Part shown: piece by piece, positions 14,929 through 26,030 of the stretch
Layout: every line of letters starts with the position of its first letter
Position numbering within the stretch: position 1 is the first letter of the stretch
NCBI RefSeq assembly: GCF_014898815.1
Contig: NW_026515548.1
Coordinates: 602,501-666,500 of the forward strand
Direction: 5' to 3'
Source: Panonychus citri
Taxonomy: Eukaryota; Arthropoda; Arachnida; Trombidiformes; Tetranychidae
Length of the DNA stretch: 64,000 bases
Program-made: the position numbers and the translations under genes
The notes under the pieces: model-generated
Seen by the model: only the letters and a program-made list of their open reading frames with translations
Databases searched by the model: none
What the model was told of the DNA's origin: nothing

Positions 14929-16756
14929 ATGCTAACCGAGAGTTCAACGGAGATAATTTCGATCGCTCTGGGCCACTTCATGTTATCAGTGCGCAATGTG
15001 GCCAGTTTTTCGTTGATCGTTCTAACTTGGTATTATTATGTCCATAAACCAGTGTCCAGTTTAATCAACCAGATTTACCATGCTCTCAGATTTCATAGTG
15101 TTCCGAGTCACCCAATTTTCGGTCATATAAAGTATCTCATACCGAAGTTTCCTAATCCGTATTACGAGTCAATCGATGCATCGAGTAAGTAACTTTCTTT
15201 CATAATTTTCTCTGTTTTTCAAACACCAAATTCATTGTTGGTCAATTTTCGCGATTCTTTTGGTCATAGAAAATTATTATAACCTTATGATGGAATCTAA
15301 TGACCCGGTCAAAGGCTCAGAAATTTCCGTTGTCTGGATCGGTTGGTATCCAATCTATTGCATCTCTGGCGCTGCTGTGCTCGAGGTATGCATGGGAATA
15401 TGATCGATTAACTTTTCATTTCATGAATTTACTCAGAATCTTTTTTCTACTTGACCTGTTCTGTCTCAGGCTGTTCTGTCAAAATCCAATGTTGCTAAGC
15501 CCTCGTTCTATAAATACATTGGACTTCGAGATGGTTTAGTTACATCCGATCCTGATAAATGGCGATTACATTGTAATCTGATTGAGCCTTTTTTCATCGC
15601 CAAAAGGCAAAAGTATTTCGCTGAAATCATGAACAAGGAGATCAGTAAATTACCACAGCACATTAAGGGAAAAGTTGGTGTTCCTTGTGATATCAAACAG
15701 CTAATTAATTTGAGTGCGATGAATATCATCACCGAAGTTTGTTTAAATATACCAAGTGATGAATTAATTGATATAAAATATTCTTGGCTGGATAACATTG
15801 AGAAAGGTAAGAATTGTTTTATTCAATTCGTTTGCAGTTCACTTTTCTGGTCTAGAAAGTTATTCCTTAAGACTCAATTTGGTCTCTAACAAACTGAATA
15901 TTTGCAGGCAAAGGAATCGAATCAGCACAAATTATAGCAGAGAAATATAGACAAGCAGCATTGGAACGAGGAAATAATAATAACGAAAATGATTCCAAGA
16001 ATAAAAGAAAAGAGTTCGAAAGCTTATATGAGTTGTTGACCGAAAAAGAAACGAAGGAGGTAAATATGGACAAAGAGGAAATTTTCGATGAGCTGATGAC
16101 CATTATAGCTGCTGGACATGAGACGATATCGGTTGCGATGCAATGGACATTATTTCTTTTAGGTGAATACAGATTTTCCTCGAAAATTCTATTTGTATTA
16201 TTCTAATCCAATCCAATTCTCTTTAGGTAATAATCCTCAGATTCAAGATCGACTTTATAAAGAAATTGTTGATCTATTTCCTGGAGATACTTCGGTTGAT
16301 GATTTAGAAAAAATTTCTCAGTGTCAATTCCTTGATCAATGTATCAAAGAATCGCTTCGACTAAAGCCCCCAGCCCACGCAATTGCACGTAAATTGGAAG
16401 AGGATGTCATCATTAATGGATCTAAATTGTTAAAAGATTCGATTGTAACAATTAACTTAAGTGCAACGCATTATGATCCTAAATTTTTTCCCAATCCATT
16501 GAAATACGATCCCGATCGATGGTCGTCTATCCAAAAAGATACTTTGCCGAAAGGAGCTTATGTCCCCTTCTCTCTTGGGCCGAGAAATTATATTGGTTAT
16601 CGTTTCGCTTTACTTGGAATGAAGGTTTATCTAATTCATATTATTCGAAAATCTACTTTCAAGTCGACCCGTAAAGAAGATGAGATCGGTCACAGATTCG
16701 AGGCATCGCTCAAGCCAACATCTAGTTTGGAACTTGTATTCAAAATGAGAGAATAA
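14929..16756 (+). CDS. cytochrome P450-like protein, tandem copy 1, haem-ligand Cys replaced
   Basis: Exons 14929-15184, 15270-15385, 15470-15806, 15908-16162 and 16227-16756 join in phase to 497 codons, the normal length for a microsomal P450. The N-terminus has a hydrophobic anchor (about residues 25-38). Recognisable P450 elements are the I-helix AAGHETIS, the K-helix ESLR, a perf-like FxPxxWxxDRW equivalent (YDPDRW) and the haem loop. In the haem loop, PFSLGPRNYIGYRF has Tyr (codon TAT at 16589-16591) where the proximal thiolate cysteine should be. The helix-C WxxxR motif reads WRLHC, so the haem-propionate Arg is also lost, and the Glu after the haem loop is Gly. Family members are membrane monooxygenases of the CYP4/CYP46-like type; this one should not form a normal haem-thiolate centre. 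The frame and splice sites are intact, so it looks like a constrained non-catalytic protein or a very young pseudogene. Confidence 0.88.
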
Positions 16757-16760
16757 TAAA
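16755..16760 (+). terminator. AATAAA overlapping the stop codon of P450 copy 1
   Basis: The sequence GAATAATAAA places a canonical polyadenylation hexamer across the TAA stop (16754-16756). The same arrangement occurs in copy 2 at 18766-18771. If used, the 3'UTR would be only tens of bases long. Confidence 0.45.
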
Positions 16761-17030
16761 TTACCAAATTAAACGTAGGTCGTTAGTAAACGACCGAGAA
16801 ATTTTCATAATTGATCGTATGAGAATAATAATTAACTCGATTGTGTGATGGAAAAAGAAGGGTTAATGAATATAAAATTAAAATAATAGATTAGATTTGG
16901 ATTATTAGATTAATTTGGTATTAACACTTATTCAACAAGTGATTTTCCATTAGAAAATTGTTTCGTTGTTACCTTTAAGAGAAATTTTCATAATTGATCG
17001 TATGAGAATAATAATTAACTCGATTGTGTG
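16757..17030. repeat. mosaic spacer between the two P450 copies
   Basis: The spacer is built of segments that recur elsewhere. A palindrome at 16778-16795 recurs at 19211-19228. A segment at about 16797-16852 recurs at 16979-17038 and, diverged, at 20037-20094. A segment at about 16851-16931 recurs at 19453-19538. A segment at about 16931-16972 resembles 20152-20190. The order in the spacer (D1-D2-D3-D1) differs from that downstream of copy 2 (D2, inverted repeat, D1, D3), so more than one rearrangement occurred. Confidence 0.8.
16778..16795. repeat. palindrome GGTCGTT-AGTA-AACGACC, copy A
   Basis: A perfect 7-bp inverted repeat around a 4-base loop lies 22 bp after the P450 copy 1 stop. The identical 18 bp with an identical 5' flank (ACGTA) lies at 19211-19228. 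Confidence 0.7.
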
Positions 17031-18767
17031 ATGGAAAAGATCGTTCTAACTTGGTATTATGTCCATAAACCAGTGTCTAGTTTAATCAACCAGATTTACC
17101 ATGCTCTCAGATTTCATAGTGTTCCGAGTCACCCAATTTTCGGTCATATAAAGTATCTCATACCGAAGTTTCCTAATCCGTATTACGAATCAATCGATGC
17201 ATCGAGTAAGTAACTTTCTTTCATAATTTTCTGTTTTCAAACACCAAATTCATTGTTGGTCAATTTTCGCGATTCTTTTGGTCATAGAAAATTATAACCT
17301 TATGATGGAATCTAATGACCCGGTCAAAGGCTCAGAAATTTCCGTTGTCTGGATCGGTTGGTATCCAATCTATTGCATCTCTGGTGCTGCTGTGCTCGAG
17401 GTATGCATGGGAATATGATCGATTAACTTTTCATTTCATGAATTTACTCAGAATCTTTTTTCTACTTGACCTGTTCTCAGGCTGTTCTGTCAAAATCCAA
17501 TGTTGCTAAGCCCTCTTTCTATAAATACATTGGACTTCGAGATGGTTTAGTTACATCCGATCCTGATAAATGGCGATTACACTGTAATCTGATTGAGCCT
17601 TTTTTCATCGCCAAAAGGCAAAAGTATTTCGCTGAAATCATGAACAAGGAGATCAGTAAACTACCGCACCACATTAGGACAAAAGTTGGTGTTCCTTGTG
17701 ATATCAAACAGCTAATTAATTTGAGTGCGATAAATATCATCACCGAAGTTTTTTTAAATATACCAAGTGATGAATTAATTGATATAAAATATTCTTGGCT
17801 GGATAACATTGAGAAAGGTGAGAATTGTTTTATTCAATTCGTTTGCAGTTGACTTTTCTGGTCTAGAAAGTTATTCCTCAAGACTCAATTTGGTCTCTAA
17901 CAAACTGAATATTTGCAGGTAAAGGAATCGAATCAGCACAAATTATAGCAGAGAAATATAGACAAGCAGCATTGGAACGAGGAAATAATAATAACGAAAA
18001 TGATTCCAAGAATAAAAGAAAAGAGTTCGAAAGCTTATATGAGTTGTTGAACGAGAAAGAAACGAAGGAGGTAAATATGGACAAAGAGGAAATTTTCGAT
18101 GAGCTGATGACCATTATAGCTGCTGGACATGAGACGATATCGGTTGCGATGCAATGGACATTATTTCTTTTAGGTGAATACAGATTTTCCTCGAAAATTC
18201 TATTTGTATTATTCTAATTTAATCCAATTCTCTTTAGGTAATAATCCTCAGATTCAAGATCGACTTTATAAAGAAATTGTTGATCTATTTCCTGGAGATA
18301 CTTCGGTTGATGATTTAGAAAAAATTTCTCAGTGTCAATTCCTTGATCAATGTATCAAAGAATCGCTTCGACTAAAGCCCCCAGCCCACGCAATTGCACG
18401 TAAATTGGAAGAGGATGTCATCATTAATGGATCTAAATTGTTAAAAGATTCGATTGTAACAATTAACTTAAGTGCAACGCATTATGATCCTAAATTTTTT
18501 CCCAATCCATTGAAATACGATCCCGATCGATGGTCGTTTATCCAAAAAGATACTTTGCCGAAAGGAGCTTATGTCCCCTTCTCTCTTGGGCCGAGAAATT
18601 ATATTGGTTATCGTTTCGCTTTACTTGGAATGAAAGTTTATCTAATTCATATTATTCGAAAATCTACTTTCAAGTCGACCCGTAAAGAAGATGAGATCGG
18701 TCACAGATTCGAGGCATCGCTCAAACCAACATCTAGTTTGGAACTTGTATTCAAAATGAGAGAATAA
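17031..18767 (+). CDS. cytochrome P450-like protein, tandem copy 2, N-terminally replaced
   Basis: Exons 17031-17205, 17288-17400, 17481-17817, 17919-18173 and 18238-18767 join in phase to 469 codons. The sequence is almost identical to copy 1, including the introns, so the duplication is recent. The haem-ligand position is again Tyr (TAT at 18600-18602), WRLHC and the Gly after the haem loop are the same, so these losses predate the duplication or were homogenised. The first 29 residues of copy 1 are replaced by Met-Glu-Lys. The ATG comes from the repeated spacer sequence, joined at about 17039 to the interior of exon 1, and most of the membrane anchor is therefore gone. One Tyr codon is also lost in exon 1 and one in exon 2. 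Whether it is transcribed is unknown; its own promoter was not duplicated with it. Confidence 0.85.
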
Positions 18768-19210
18768 TAAATTACCAAATTAAAACTTTTTCTTTTGAAA
18801 ACAACAAATATAGTCAATTGAGCTATGTTGCCAAGTTGGCTCATCACTCACTAGAATTAAATTGAATTTTTCCAGAATATAAACTAATCCAGCCGAATTT
18901 TTGTTCTTTGAAAGCTTGCTCCACGTCCAAAAAAGACATTATCGATATTAAAATCTCAAGCTAGAATCAAGCCAACGACAGGTTCAACCCGCTGAGAATT
19001 CAAATCTTTTCCACCATGAGTGAGGAGGTCCAACCCAGCAAAAATCATTGACCCCCAAACAGTTAGACTAAAATTTGGCTCTCGGTAGGAATTAACAATT
19101 CATAACCGAAAGACATTAAAACCAAAAATTAAAACATTGAATTTACTCTCAGTTCCTATTGTGACCCTTTGCGATGAGAGCTTTTTTTGGGGATCGTAAT
19201 CAACAACGTA

Positions 19211-19228
19211 GGTCGTTAGTAAACGACC
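19211..19228. repeat. palindrome GGTCGTT-AGTA-AACGACC, copy B
   Basis: Identical to 16778-16795. It lies inside the higher-GC block and within the 98-codon minus-strand frame, which makes that frame less likely to be a gene. Confidence 0.7.
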
Positions 19229-19575
19229 GCTGCCAACAAAGTCTGTCTTTAAAATTCTATTACATGTGAATCGTTCGGTGGAAGGACCAGCAGAGCTATT
19301 TACCCTCCTCTCCAGCTTGGCTCCGTTGCATTCCTGAAAAGCTGCAATGAACTTGAAATTTTTCTCTCTATAACTTTTGACGGTTCCTCCGTGCAATTGA
19401 TACTACCCCGCATATTTTGAGTGAAAAAATTCAGTAACATTGCCTATAGGAAGAAAAAAGAAGGGTTAATGAATATAAAATTAAAATAATAGATTAGATT
19501 TGGATTTTTATTAGATTAATTTGGTATTAACACTTACCTCTGATTAAGTTGTTTTTGAAACTGAGATTAAATACT

Positions 19576-19865
19576 GGGCGTTTTTTATCCACGACAGCTT
19601 TTACACTGAATATCTCCAGAACTAAAGTCATATGAATGTCAGACTTGACCAGAGGACTGAACAGAATAGAAGCGCTCGACCTAAGATTTTCAAGGTCATT
19701 GAGACCTTAAAATGACCTTTGGACGCTGCCTCCGGAAAATGACCTTGAAAGTCTTAGGGTCGAGCGCTTCTATTCTGTTCAGTCCTCTGGTCAAGTCTGA
19801 CATTCATATGACTTTTAGTTCTGGAGATATTCAGTGTAAAAGCCGTCGTGGATAAAAAAACGCCC
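19576..19865. mobile_element. near-perfect 290-bp inverted repeat (foldback / MITE-like)
   Basis: The left arm, 19576-19700, begins GGGCGTTTTTTATCCACGAC. The right arm, 19738-19865, is its reverse complement with only about five differences (run-length changes in T, A and C runs and two substitutions). The loop is about 37 bp and contains a smaller palindrome around AAGGTCATT. It is richer in GC than the surroundings. I see no open frame of note and no clear target-site duplication. Foldback or MITE-type nonautonomous transposon is the likeliest reading; a hairpin source of small RNA is an alternative. Confidence 0.75.
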
Positions 19866-20348
19866 TGTGAATATGCAATATTTAAAACAATAAAACTTTG
19901 GAGCAATTAAAATAATTAATCTGTTAGATTTGTCGTGAGAAACAACAAAAGACTTTTTTGTAAATTAATTAAAACAATATTCGCATGATAGGTCGATCAA
20001 TCGATATCGTCACTCTACCGAAAAACTGGCACCTTGAAGAGAAATTTGCCTAATTTATCCTATGAGAATAATTAACTCGATTGTGTGATGGAAAATTTAA
20101 TAAAAATAAACATTTTCTTGGATCTTAAAATGATCAATTAACACATTCAACAAGTGATTTTCAATTAGGAAATTGTTTCGTTTTACGATAAAATTACCTG
20201 TAGACTTGTTTCGATTCGCATCAACTTGATGAATACAAAATCAGATTAAGAGAAAAAGTTATTTATTGATGAAAGTTTATAAAATTTACTCAATGAGTGT
20301 GAAGAAACACAAGATTAACAAAAAAATGAAATAGGACAAAAAGATTGA

Positions 20349-22268
20349 CTAATCAGATTCGTTACAAACTTTTCTCACATCATCTGTAGCTTTCCAAAAT
20401 CTCGCAATTATCTCATCTAGTTCTTGATTAAAGGAGGGTGAACTTGTTGGTGGAGGTGGTATTATTAGTGAGCTTAGGTAATCACAGTCATCCTTATTAG
20501 ATTCGTAACCATTGTCATAATTAGATTCATCGAGGCTTAATGACATGGCTGTTGTCGGTGGTTGAGAAAAGTCAATCATTCGAAATTCATTTGGATCAAT
20601 TGATTGTGAATATGACCAGGGGGCAACTCTAACCAAATGTTTACCATGATAACTTGGAGCTAAAGAAAAAAATATTTAAATATTAGTTATTAATTCACAA
20701 TAACAATAACGAAAATCAAATAAAATGAACATGCAATTAACTAATGACACATTGAAACCTTGCAAGGGAAATAAAATTAAATAAAGAAACCTATGGAGTG
20801 ATTTAATATAAATAATATTAATGAAATAACTGGAGTTATGATTGTAATAGTATTTAAACATGCTATCGAGCGAGAAAAAAATGTAAGGGAAAAATGGTTA
20901 AAACGATTACGATGATTATGATTAAGCTCCTACTCTTACCAATCATTGATTCACTTAAATCTTGACTTAATAGTTGACTGTTTTATTTTTACTTGGTTTC
21001 ATTGAATAACAGTCTTTTGTTGCTTGGAAATTCAAAAAGAGAAAGAGAAGTTAACATGAAAATGAGAGCGAAAGTTAAAGTGATTTAGAATATAATATTC
21101 ATCATACCTGAATCAGTCCACCATGAAGGTCCCACATCCCAGTAGACGGGAATCTCTTTGGAATCATTTTCATCTCCAGTTTTTGTTAATAATTGATGAT
21201 AACCTTTTAGAACCAAGGTAAACTCCTCAGCGTCTTTCTCGTCCAGAGCAAAATGTAACGGTGAGGTTTCGATTGAACTACCAGTACCTTTTAATTGTAT
21301 TTCAACGGTAAAACTAAGATCATCGTCTTTGGTTACTTGAATACTAGTCACATCCTCTATTTTGGCTAAGGTTATCGGTGATGATTGACGTCCATGGGTA
21401 ACATGACTAATACCATATTTTGGTGATATGAGTAATGCTAAATCAGCGGTTGAATCACGGATTATAGTTGAGAATAATTTAGCTCCATAACAGGGCAATT
21501 CACTGATGATGGTCAGATAATGAATTTTGGTTTGTCCTTCGGTCAAATGTTTCTGACCCGTTGGAATCAGGGATCGATTCTGTTTAAGGGAATGAATGAG
21601 ATACTTTCGAAGTTGTTTACGTTTCATCGTTTCCGCCAAAGAATATGGCACAAAGGGTTCTAAACCATATTCCTTTTCGACTGCTTTTAGATTCTCTTTT
21701 CACTCGGTTATTAACCAATCCATTGACTAAAGCGTGTTGATAAAGTTGTAATGCACATAACCTTAAGGCTATTTCATATTTCAATTCGGGTGTAAATCTT
21801 TCCTGAATTACATCATTACATCACTGCAACATTGTCCATATAAATATTCAAAACTATTGGGATCCTTTTTAAATAACTCATTGGTATCTTTTGGCACAAA
21901 GGTCATCCTGAATAAACATCTTAAATTGTGAGCACCAGGTCGAGCAGCGATTTTGGATAAAGTATCTTTGGGATCTAGAATTGTTAACTTGTTCCGTCTT
22001 ATTGATTTAATATGTTCCGTACAAAGGCTATAATATTCTGGACAACGAAGGTCAAGTTTCTCGGCCAGGGAGTTCAGAACATGTAATAGAACTGTCATAT
22101 TTCGGTTTGACCATTTTCCAGGAAAACCTTCATGATGGCATGATAGGTACATCTGATTCAAATGCGGTTGACAATATAAAGGAGACTCATTAATAGCAAC
22201 TCCTTCAGCAAATCGAACCCTTGATGAATTACAGATGTAGATTTTAATTTAGCTTTCTTGGCGGCTAC
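20349..22268 (-). pseudogene. FRMPD-like FERM-domain protein, frame-disrupted
   Basis: Two minus-strand exons are visible: 22268-21108 and 20659-20349, joined in phase (TCAG + CT gives Ala). Order: a stretch like the post-PDZ linker of FRMPD proteins (VAAKKAKLKS, then VRFAEGVAIN), FERM F1, F2 (AARPGAHNLRCLFR, FEYLYGQCCSDV, ERFTPELKYEIALRLCALQ) and F3 (KIHYLTIISELPCYGAKLF, KYGISHV). The tail is short, with LIIPPPP, and ends at 20349. FRMPD family proteins are membrane-cortex scaffolds that bind GPCR-signalling partners. The frame is broken. An exact 8-bp tandem duplication (21807-21814 / 21815-21822) brings an immediate stop after CCSDV. An extra base near an A-run (about 21697-21700 on the plus strand) is needed to return to frame, and a third shift lies near VRF. 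No PDZ exon was seen upstream. It is a pseudogene or carries assembly indels. Confidence 0.72.
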
Positions 22269-24154
22269 TAAAATGGTTTACGAGTTGAATAGGTGAATTA
22301 AAGGTAAAAGAAAGAAAATGGAGAAAAGAAATGAAACAAAATAGAAACTGTAATATTCAATGGATAGTAGAAAAAAAGACAACAGATTAAGAAAAAAGAA
22401 AGACAAGAATTTGGTGAATTTGGTGAATTGGTGAAAATCGTTGCTAATATTTTCTTACCTTGATTGGATCATCAATCCTCTCATTATTTACACGAACAAA
22501 TAATAATAATAAACTTAAATGTAATCGTAAATCATTGTCTACATTAAATAATAATCAGTTGATTACAAATTGTTCTCACATTTTAAGCAATTAAATGACA
22601 ATCAATCAAATCGTTGAAAAAATTTACTCTCTCAGAAACTTCAACAAGTCAACAGCTATTCTCAAATTTGCTCTGCAAATAGACCGACTTGCTATTCTCA
22701 CTACTTTTCTTCTTTTAGTGACATCTCTGGCTCACCAATCAACTAATGAGTTCCTTTTCTTTTTTTGATCAATCATTTTCAATTTAATTGTTTCGTCAAC
22801 TCATTTAATTAGTCAAATTGTGATGAAGCTGCTGGTTGGCTAAAAACTTGTTGCTTATTGTTTTCTGAATCAGGTTATAGTGATCAGTCAACTTGTTATA
22901 CGTTTTCAAGGCCAAGGTTTGAAATTGAATTGATTATTGGTCTAAATTGTAATTATAACAACCAAATTAGTTGCCCAGTTATTAAGACAATTAAAAAAAT
23001 AACCAATTTTCTCATTTAAATCAACTCTCAGTGTTGCAATTATTTTGTTTTTCTTTTCTGGTAAATTTGGTTCTATTATTCAATTGGTAATCAATTCTCC
23101 AATAAACTAATTTGTTGATTGTTCCACTTCGAGAATGATAATTAGTTAATCTATTCTCGGGTATTAATGATGATTTAATGATAATTTGCAATATTTCAAT
23201 AAAACTGTTTATTTTTCTGTAACTAATTGTATCTGATTGCTAATTAAAGTTAATGAGAAATGATAATAACGATGACGGTGGAGTAATTAACTTTTAATTG
23301 TCATCTTCATGTAATATAATCAACTAGATGTTTCTGTTAACCAGATTCACTAATTTACCTCGTTGTCAATGATCAAAAAATGAGGGATTTTATTGATTTA
23401 CTGATTAACTTTAATTGTTACCGTTCACCTGGTAAATCAATTCGAAAGGAAGATAAAAGTTAATCAGTTGAAGAAAATTAGTAGAAAGAGAAAAAGAAAG
23501 AGAAAAAAGAAAGAGAACAAGGAGAAAGAAAGAGAGATGAAGATGAAGATGAAGATCCATTGAGAGGATGTTTGAGTTGTTTCATTTTCTAATTCAGTTT
23601 ACAACAATTCCATCACCTGATAGTCTAATTGTGACGCATTTAATCAATTAATTGTTCGTCTTGTATTCTAATTGACTCGATGATGTGTTAGAACAATTAA
23701 TAAGCTTTGGAATTGTCAACAATTAAGAAAATAGAATCGATTGTTTTTCTTTTTCTTCTCAAAAAGTGTCAATGTTTCATTCCTGTTTTCCTTTCTTCTT
23801 CAACGTGTTATTTATTTAATCCACTGTAACTGGTTTAGTGTGATGAGAGTTTTCAATTTCCAGAATTAATATCACAATTATGATTATCCTTTTCATTGGT
23901 CCAGTATTAAAGGAAATCAATCTCATCATAATCAACGCTTTAAACAACAACAACAACAGTTGATCAAATGTAGGATAAGTTAATGACTCGCTAATCTTGT
24001 TATTAGAACCCTCATCATATGGTTTTCTTTAATCAATTATATTTGTTTCTCTTTCTCAATTGTGATTAATTTTTCTTACATTCTAATCTATTCATCTAAA
24101 TGGTAGAGATGTAACATCGATAATCACTGATAATCAAACGTTAATTGTTCACTG
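22269..24154. other. divergent intergenic region between FRMPD-like and FUT8-like genes
   Basis: AT-rich, with a purine-rich run at about 23480-23560. I recognise no gene. It should hold missing 5' exons of the FRMPD-like gene (PDZ domain) if that gene is whole, but I could not find them. Confidence 0.4.
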
Positions 24155-25275
24155 ATGGCCCTTAATTTTGCTTATGCTGGTCGTGTCTTGGTTGGTGTTG
24201 TTTTTGTTTGGTTACTGTTGATATTTTTCATTGGTGGTCCTCTCCTTAAACGGACTGAAGGTGATTATAGTTTGATTAACAGTGAAAATGGTGAATTAAT
24301 ATTGGCCAGATTATCTCGTGCTACCAGTGAATTGGACTCCCTGAAAGCTCAAAATGAAGAGCTTCGAAATTTGTTACAAAATTATATTCCATTGGATTTC
24401 CAGCTGAATAAAGCATCAGATCTATTGAAGGACAGTAATGGTCCATCTCCTCAATTGCCTCTTGTGGCTGAGGCTCAGAATCAGAATTTACAGTCTCCCT
24501 TGTCATCAGCCTTAGTACCATCATTGTCTTCATCATCTCCATCATCTGTACCTTTATCATCACCTTTTTCATCAGTACCAAATCTTAAATATGAACAGGC
24601 CAGAAGACGCCTTTCATTTAGCTACAATGAACTTGCATTTTTCCTCAACAATCAATTTAAACACAACACAACTCTCCTTAAATTTGTCAATGAACATCGG
24701 GCCAGTTTCATGTATGATCTTGGTAAGTTAACTCACCTCCAACAATTGTATATCTACTGTTACAATTTACCCATAGACTCTTGAGATTAATGATCAACAA
24801 TGATTGTAATGTTTTCTTTATTTTTTCCCCGTTGTTTTGACTTTTAGGATCTCTATCGGATCGCGATTATGAATGGCGTAAAAATGAGCTTAAAAAGCTG
24901 ACCAAATTTTTCCTTGATGTAGTTGACAAATTACAGAATCCTGTTGATTGTGCCACCGCCAATAAATTGGTTTGTCGTTTAAACAAAGGCTGTGGATTCG
25001 GCTGTCAAATGCACCATGTTTCTTATTGCATGGTTGTTGCTCTTGCCACCCAAAGAACGATGATAATTGATTCAAATAATTGGCGTTATGTTTCAAATCA
25101 AAATGCTCATGGGACAAGAGAACCCTCTTGGAACTTAATCTTCCAACCAATCAGCAGAACTTGTCTTACCGCCGAGGGAAAATCTCGTAAACCGTGGAGC
25201 GATGGTTCAACAGCCCAGGTCAGACCATTTTCCCACCTTGATTCAAATCTCACTCAGATCAGTGAATCAGCTTAA
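24155..25275 (+). CDS. alpha-1,6-fucosyltransferase (FUT8)-like, 3'-truncated
   Basis: Exon 1 (24155-24722) gives a short cytosolic tail, one signal-anchor segment (about residues 11-28) and a coiled-coil-like stem; exon 2 starts at 24848 in phase. The core-fucosylation enzyme signature follows: CATANKLVCRLNKGCGFGCQMHHVSYC and then ATQRTMIIDSNNWRY, typical of the first part of the GT23 catalytic domain. FUT8 transfers fucose from GDP-fucose to the innermost GlcNAc of N-glycans in the Golgi. After STAQ at 25218 similarity stops. A GT (25219) could be a donor, but no further FUT8 exon is visible before the opposing gene at 26031; read through, the frame ends at 25275 after about 331 residues against about 575 in vertebrate FUT8. 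The GDP-fucose-binding Rossmann half and the SH3 domain are absent, so the product as seen should be inactive. Confidence 0.82.
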
Positions 25276-26030
25276 AGTATTTACAATGAATACTAAATGT
25301 ATTCAAGTAGAGTTACAATGAATATCATCCTGAATACGATTCAGATTTCACCCTGGCACCTTTGCCAATTGTATTCACTCACTTCCTTGCATTGGATTGC
25401 AAGGAAACAAACACTTAAACCAGTCACCTTGAAAAAAAAACACTCTATCCAATTCAATCAATTAATAGAAATTTATCCTTTTACATTTCACCCTAATTCA
25501 GTTGACTGGTATCTTTTGATTGAAGTTTCAGTGAACATGAATTAGAGATGAAAACTGTAACCATCAATTAGACTCTTTTGTGATATTCACTGATTACTTT
25601 TTATTACATCTCTATTATTGTACTAGTTTGAGTTTCAACTCAATAGACTCAATTTTTCCTGTTCATCTATTTTTTTTGCCAACAAGTTAACATATACTTT
25701 AGATTCTGAAAAACATGAAGAGTCTTCATTCAGCGGAAGTCGATTCTCGAGAAATCTCAATCGTTCAAGTGTTTCCTTTATAATCCTCACTGAATAACAA
25801 TTAACTTAAACATGCATTAGACTTTGTAGCTCATCTGAGACCGTTTTTAATAACTTCATGTTTAGAGGAAAATCCATTAGCAGAAATAGTTTTTTTTCTT
25901 GTTCATTAATCAACAACCATTTCAGCTCAATGAAAACCCCATTAGACTTTCAACTTTAGTTTACTTTCTAAGCTCGAAAAAAATATATTCTAATTGTATG
26001 AATATCTTTGGTTCCTTTGAAATTGGAGAT
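25276..26030. other. junction between two 3'-truncated convergent genes
   Basis: AT-rich DNA with no match to the missing halves of FUT8 or EDEM2 in any frame I read. The open frame 25297-25545 is not FUT8-like. A deletion or mis-join removing both 3' ends would have its breakpoint in or near this stretch. Confidence 0.5.

Larger units (their letters stand above)
18768..20348. other. rearranged, repeat-bearing intergenic block
   Basis: This region follows P450 copy 2. It contains a higher-GC block (about 18900-19440) with one 98-codon open frame on the minus strand (19100-19396) that resembles nothing I know. It also contains a second copy of the palindrome, copies of the spacer segments (19453-19538, 20037-20094, 20152-20190) and the long inverted repeat. 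Comparison with the spacer, where segments D2 and D3 abut, suggests that about 600 bp (roughly 19539-20150) was inserted here or lost there. Confidence 0.6.

Noticed and set aside
19100..19396. 98-codon minus-strand frame in the higher-GC block
   Set aside because: It runs through the repeated palindrome, has no recognisable domain and no supporting context.
24321..24581. Minus-strand Met-rich frame
   Set aside because: Antisense shadow of the FUT8-like stem region.
25297..25545. Open frame after the FUT8-like exons, considered as a missing FUT8 exon
   Set aside because: No residue pattern of the GT23 domain; appears to be random AT-rich reading.
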